This document shows positions 62,769-64,000 of a stretch of DNA of 64,000 nucleotides, piece after piece. Positions within the stretch are counted from its first letter, which is position 1, and each line of letters starts with the position of its first letter. Source of the DNA: Cryptococcus deneoformans JEC21 (lineage: Eukaryota; Basidiomycota; Tremellomycetes; Tremellales; Cryptococcaceae); NCBI RefSeq assembly GCF_000091045.1, contig NC_006686.1, forward strand, positions 1,199,501-1,263,500. The letters run 5' to 3'. Below the pieces are notes generated by a model, which made no database searches, had not been told where the DNA came from, and worked only from the letters and a program-made list of their open reading frames with translations. The position numbers and the translations under genes are program-made.

Positions 62769-64000
62769 ATGCCACCACCACATCTCACAATACCGTCCCC
62801 AAAACATGTCAGTTGCACCCACCAACTTCACAGGACCAGAAAGCTCACTTCATCTCATCCCAGCTGTATGCTCACCTTTCTAAATATGTCGTGGGCCAGG
62901 AGAGAGCGAAACGCATACTATCAGTTGCGTTAGTAGAAGATAACATTGCCGTAAAGGAATTTGGCAGCTGACAGTGCAAAGCGTTCACAATCACTACCAG
63001 CGCATTGCATCCCTACTGCCGCCCGTAACAGAACAAGAACCGTCACCTCCCAAACCTCCACGGCCACAGCCACCACCTATTATTCTTGAATCCCCTATCC
63101 CTTATCCGCCCACATCTAGCATTTCCTACTTTTCAGGGTCACACGCTTCCAATTTCAAGAAAAAGGAGCGCGCTTCATACAAGCCATCGGATCCCGCTTC
63201 TTCTCACTGGGATCCTAGCACAGCTGGAATGTCCCCCCAAGACCCAACTATAACACATGACCTTCTAACTCTGCGCTCGAGAGAGGGCCAGTGGGGTGAG
63301 TAAACCTTGACCCTTTGGACAAGTGACACTGGCTGATTAAATTTAGCGCGTAATGGGTATTTTGAGCCACTCCAGCCATCCACTCCTCTCCCGACTTTAT
63401 CAGGACAGGTAACCAAACGTCAAAGAGTTACAAGTGAACACGATAAATCACTCTCTAATGAAAAGACTGCTAAATCCTACAAGGGCAAAACCTATGCGAC
63501 CCATAACGAATCTATAGGTAATGGATCCGAGACCCCAGAACACGATGATACCAGAGTCGTAGAGGGCGAGAGTGTGATTATTGAGAAAAGCAACGTCCTC
63601 ATGATGTCGGTAACTCCTTCCCTTGTTTTCCCTTTGCTGATTTGACTACAGTGGTCCGACTGGTACTGGAAAAACCTTGATGGCCCGAACGTTGGCTCAG
63701 ATGCTGAATGTTCCGTTTGTGTGAGTCCTTAGTGTAAGCACTAATACCATTACTGATTGTCGCCTTTTTTCCTATTTGACTTAGAACTTGCGATGCCACT
63801 ACTTATACTCAGGCAGGGTGTAAGCTCGGCAGATCAGTGTCTACGCAGACCTAGCTGACGTACTTCAGATGTTGGGGAAGACGTAGAAAACTGTGTTCTT
63901 CGTTTGCTGCAAGCTGCCAATTACGATGTGGGCAAGGCAGAGTAAGTCAGACTCCTTTCCAGCCGTCTCTTCCTACTTACATATACTATTAGGATCGGCG
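62769..64000 (+). CDS. MCX1: Mitochondrial ClpX-type AAA+ unfoldase, 5' part
   Basis: AAA+ unfoldase of the mitochondrial matrix; yeast Mcx1 aids heme synthesis, and where ClpP exists it feeds that protease. The gene runs off the right edge. Exons seen: 62834-62928, 62982-63295, 63347-63605, 63652-63720, 63785-63819, 63869-63941 and 63993 to the edge; a first exon at 62769-62807 is uncertain because its intron would be only 26 nt. The N-terminal domain includes SQLYAHLSKYVVGQERAKRI. A long Pro/Ser-rich insertion (about 200 residues) separates it from Walker A in NVLMIGPTGTGKTLMARTLA, then TCDATTYTQAGYVGEDVENC, the ClpX/HslU signature (GYVGED). No zinc-binding domain is present, as is usual for fungal forms. 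Confidence 0.85.

Overview
The window is nuclear DNA of a basidiomycete yeast, most likely Cryptococcus or a close tremellomycete. Genes are packed on both strands, nearly all are broken by many short GT-AG introns (mostly 40-70 nt, with CTRAY-type branch points), and the proteins match fungal core families. No bacterial, viral or transposon gene, rRNA, CRISPR array or convincing tRNA was seen. Exon coordinates were worked out by hand by matching splice sites to reading frame and to conserved protein motifs. Apart from the left-edge fragment and the gene cut at the right end, every exon set sums to a complete open frame.

Layout. 0-10 kb: a partial minus-strand transcript at the left edge, UMP1 (proteasome assembly), an AGTRAP-like membrane protein, a secreted metallophosphoesterase, VPS5 (retromer) and RFA2 (replication protein A). 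10-22 kb: a CBF1-type bHLH factor, NHX1 antiporter, tubulin chaperone E, mitochondrial L17, mitochondrial acyl carrier protein, a DDT/WHIM chromatin protein and QCR7 (complex III). 22-33 kb: an ANY1/SLC66A2 PQ-loop protein, SPC19 (DASH complex), a Nup82/Nup88 nucleoporin, a CREG-family secreted protein, RPS24 and haspin kinase. 33-46 kb: INCENP/Sli15, an Ecl1-like Cys-motif protein, an unrecognised 11-exon gene, and a CreC/WDR20 WD40 protein. 46-64 kb: RAD4/XPC, an M16 metalloprotease (Sdd3-like), YTA7/ATAD2, a mitochondrial cupin, an FG nucleoporin (Nup42-like) and the 5' part of mitochondrial ClpX.

Functional links. Haspin and INCENP are divergently transcribed from one 350-bp region. In other eukaryotes haspin makes the H3T3 phosphate mark that recruits the INCENP-containing chromosomal passenger complex, so the shared promoter is suggestive. 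MRPL17 and ACP1 likewise share a 204-bp bidirectional promoter. Several genes serve chromosomes (RFA2, CBF1, SPC19, haspin, INCENP, YTA7, RAD4, DDT/WHIM protein) or mitochondria (MRPL17, ACP1, QCR7, ClpX, cupin, possibly the M16 protease).

No new multi-gene system is evident. The best leads are the haspin-INCENP pair with unusual haspin active-site residues, the unrecognised 11-exon gene at 40.7-42 kb, three ACGCGT boxes before the Ecl1-like gene, and a YTA7 bromodomain that looks interrupted.
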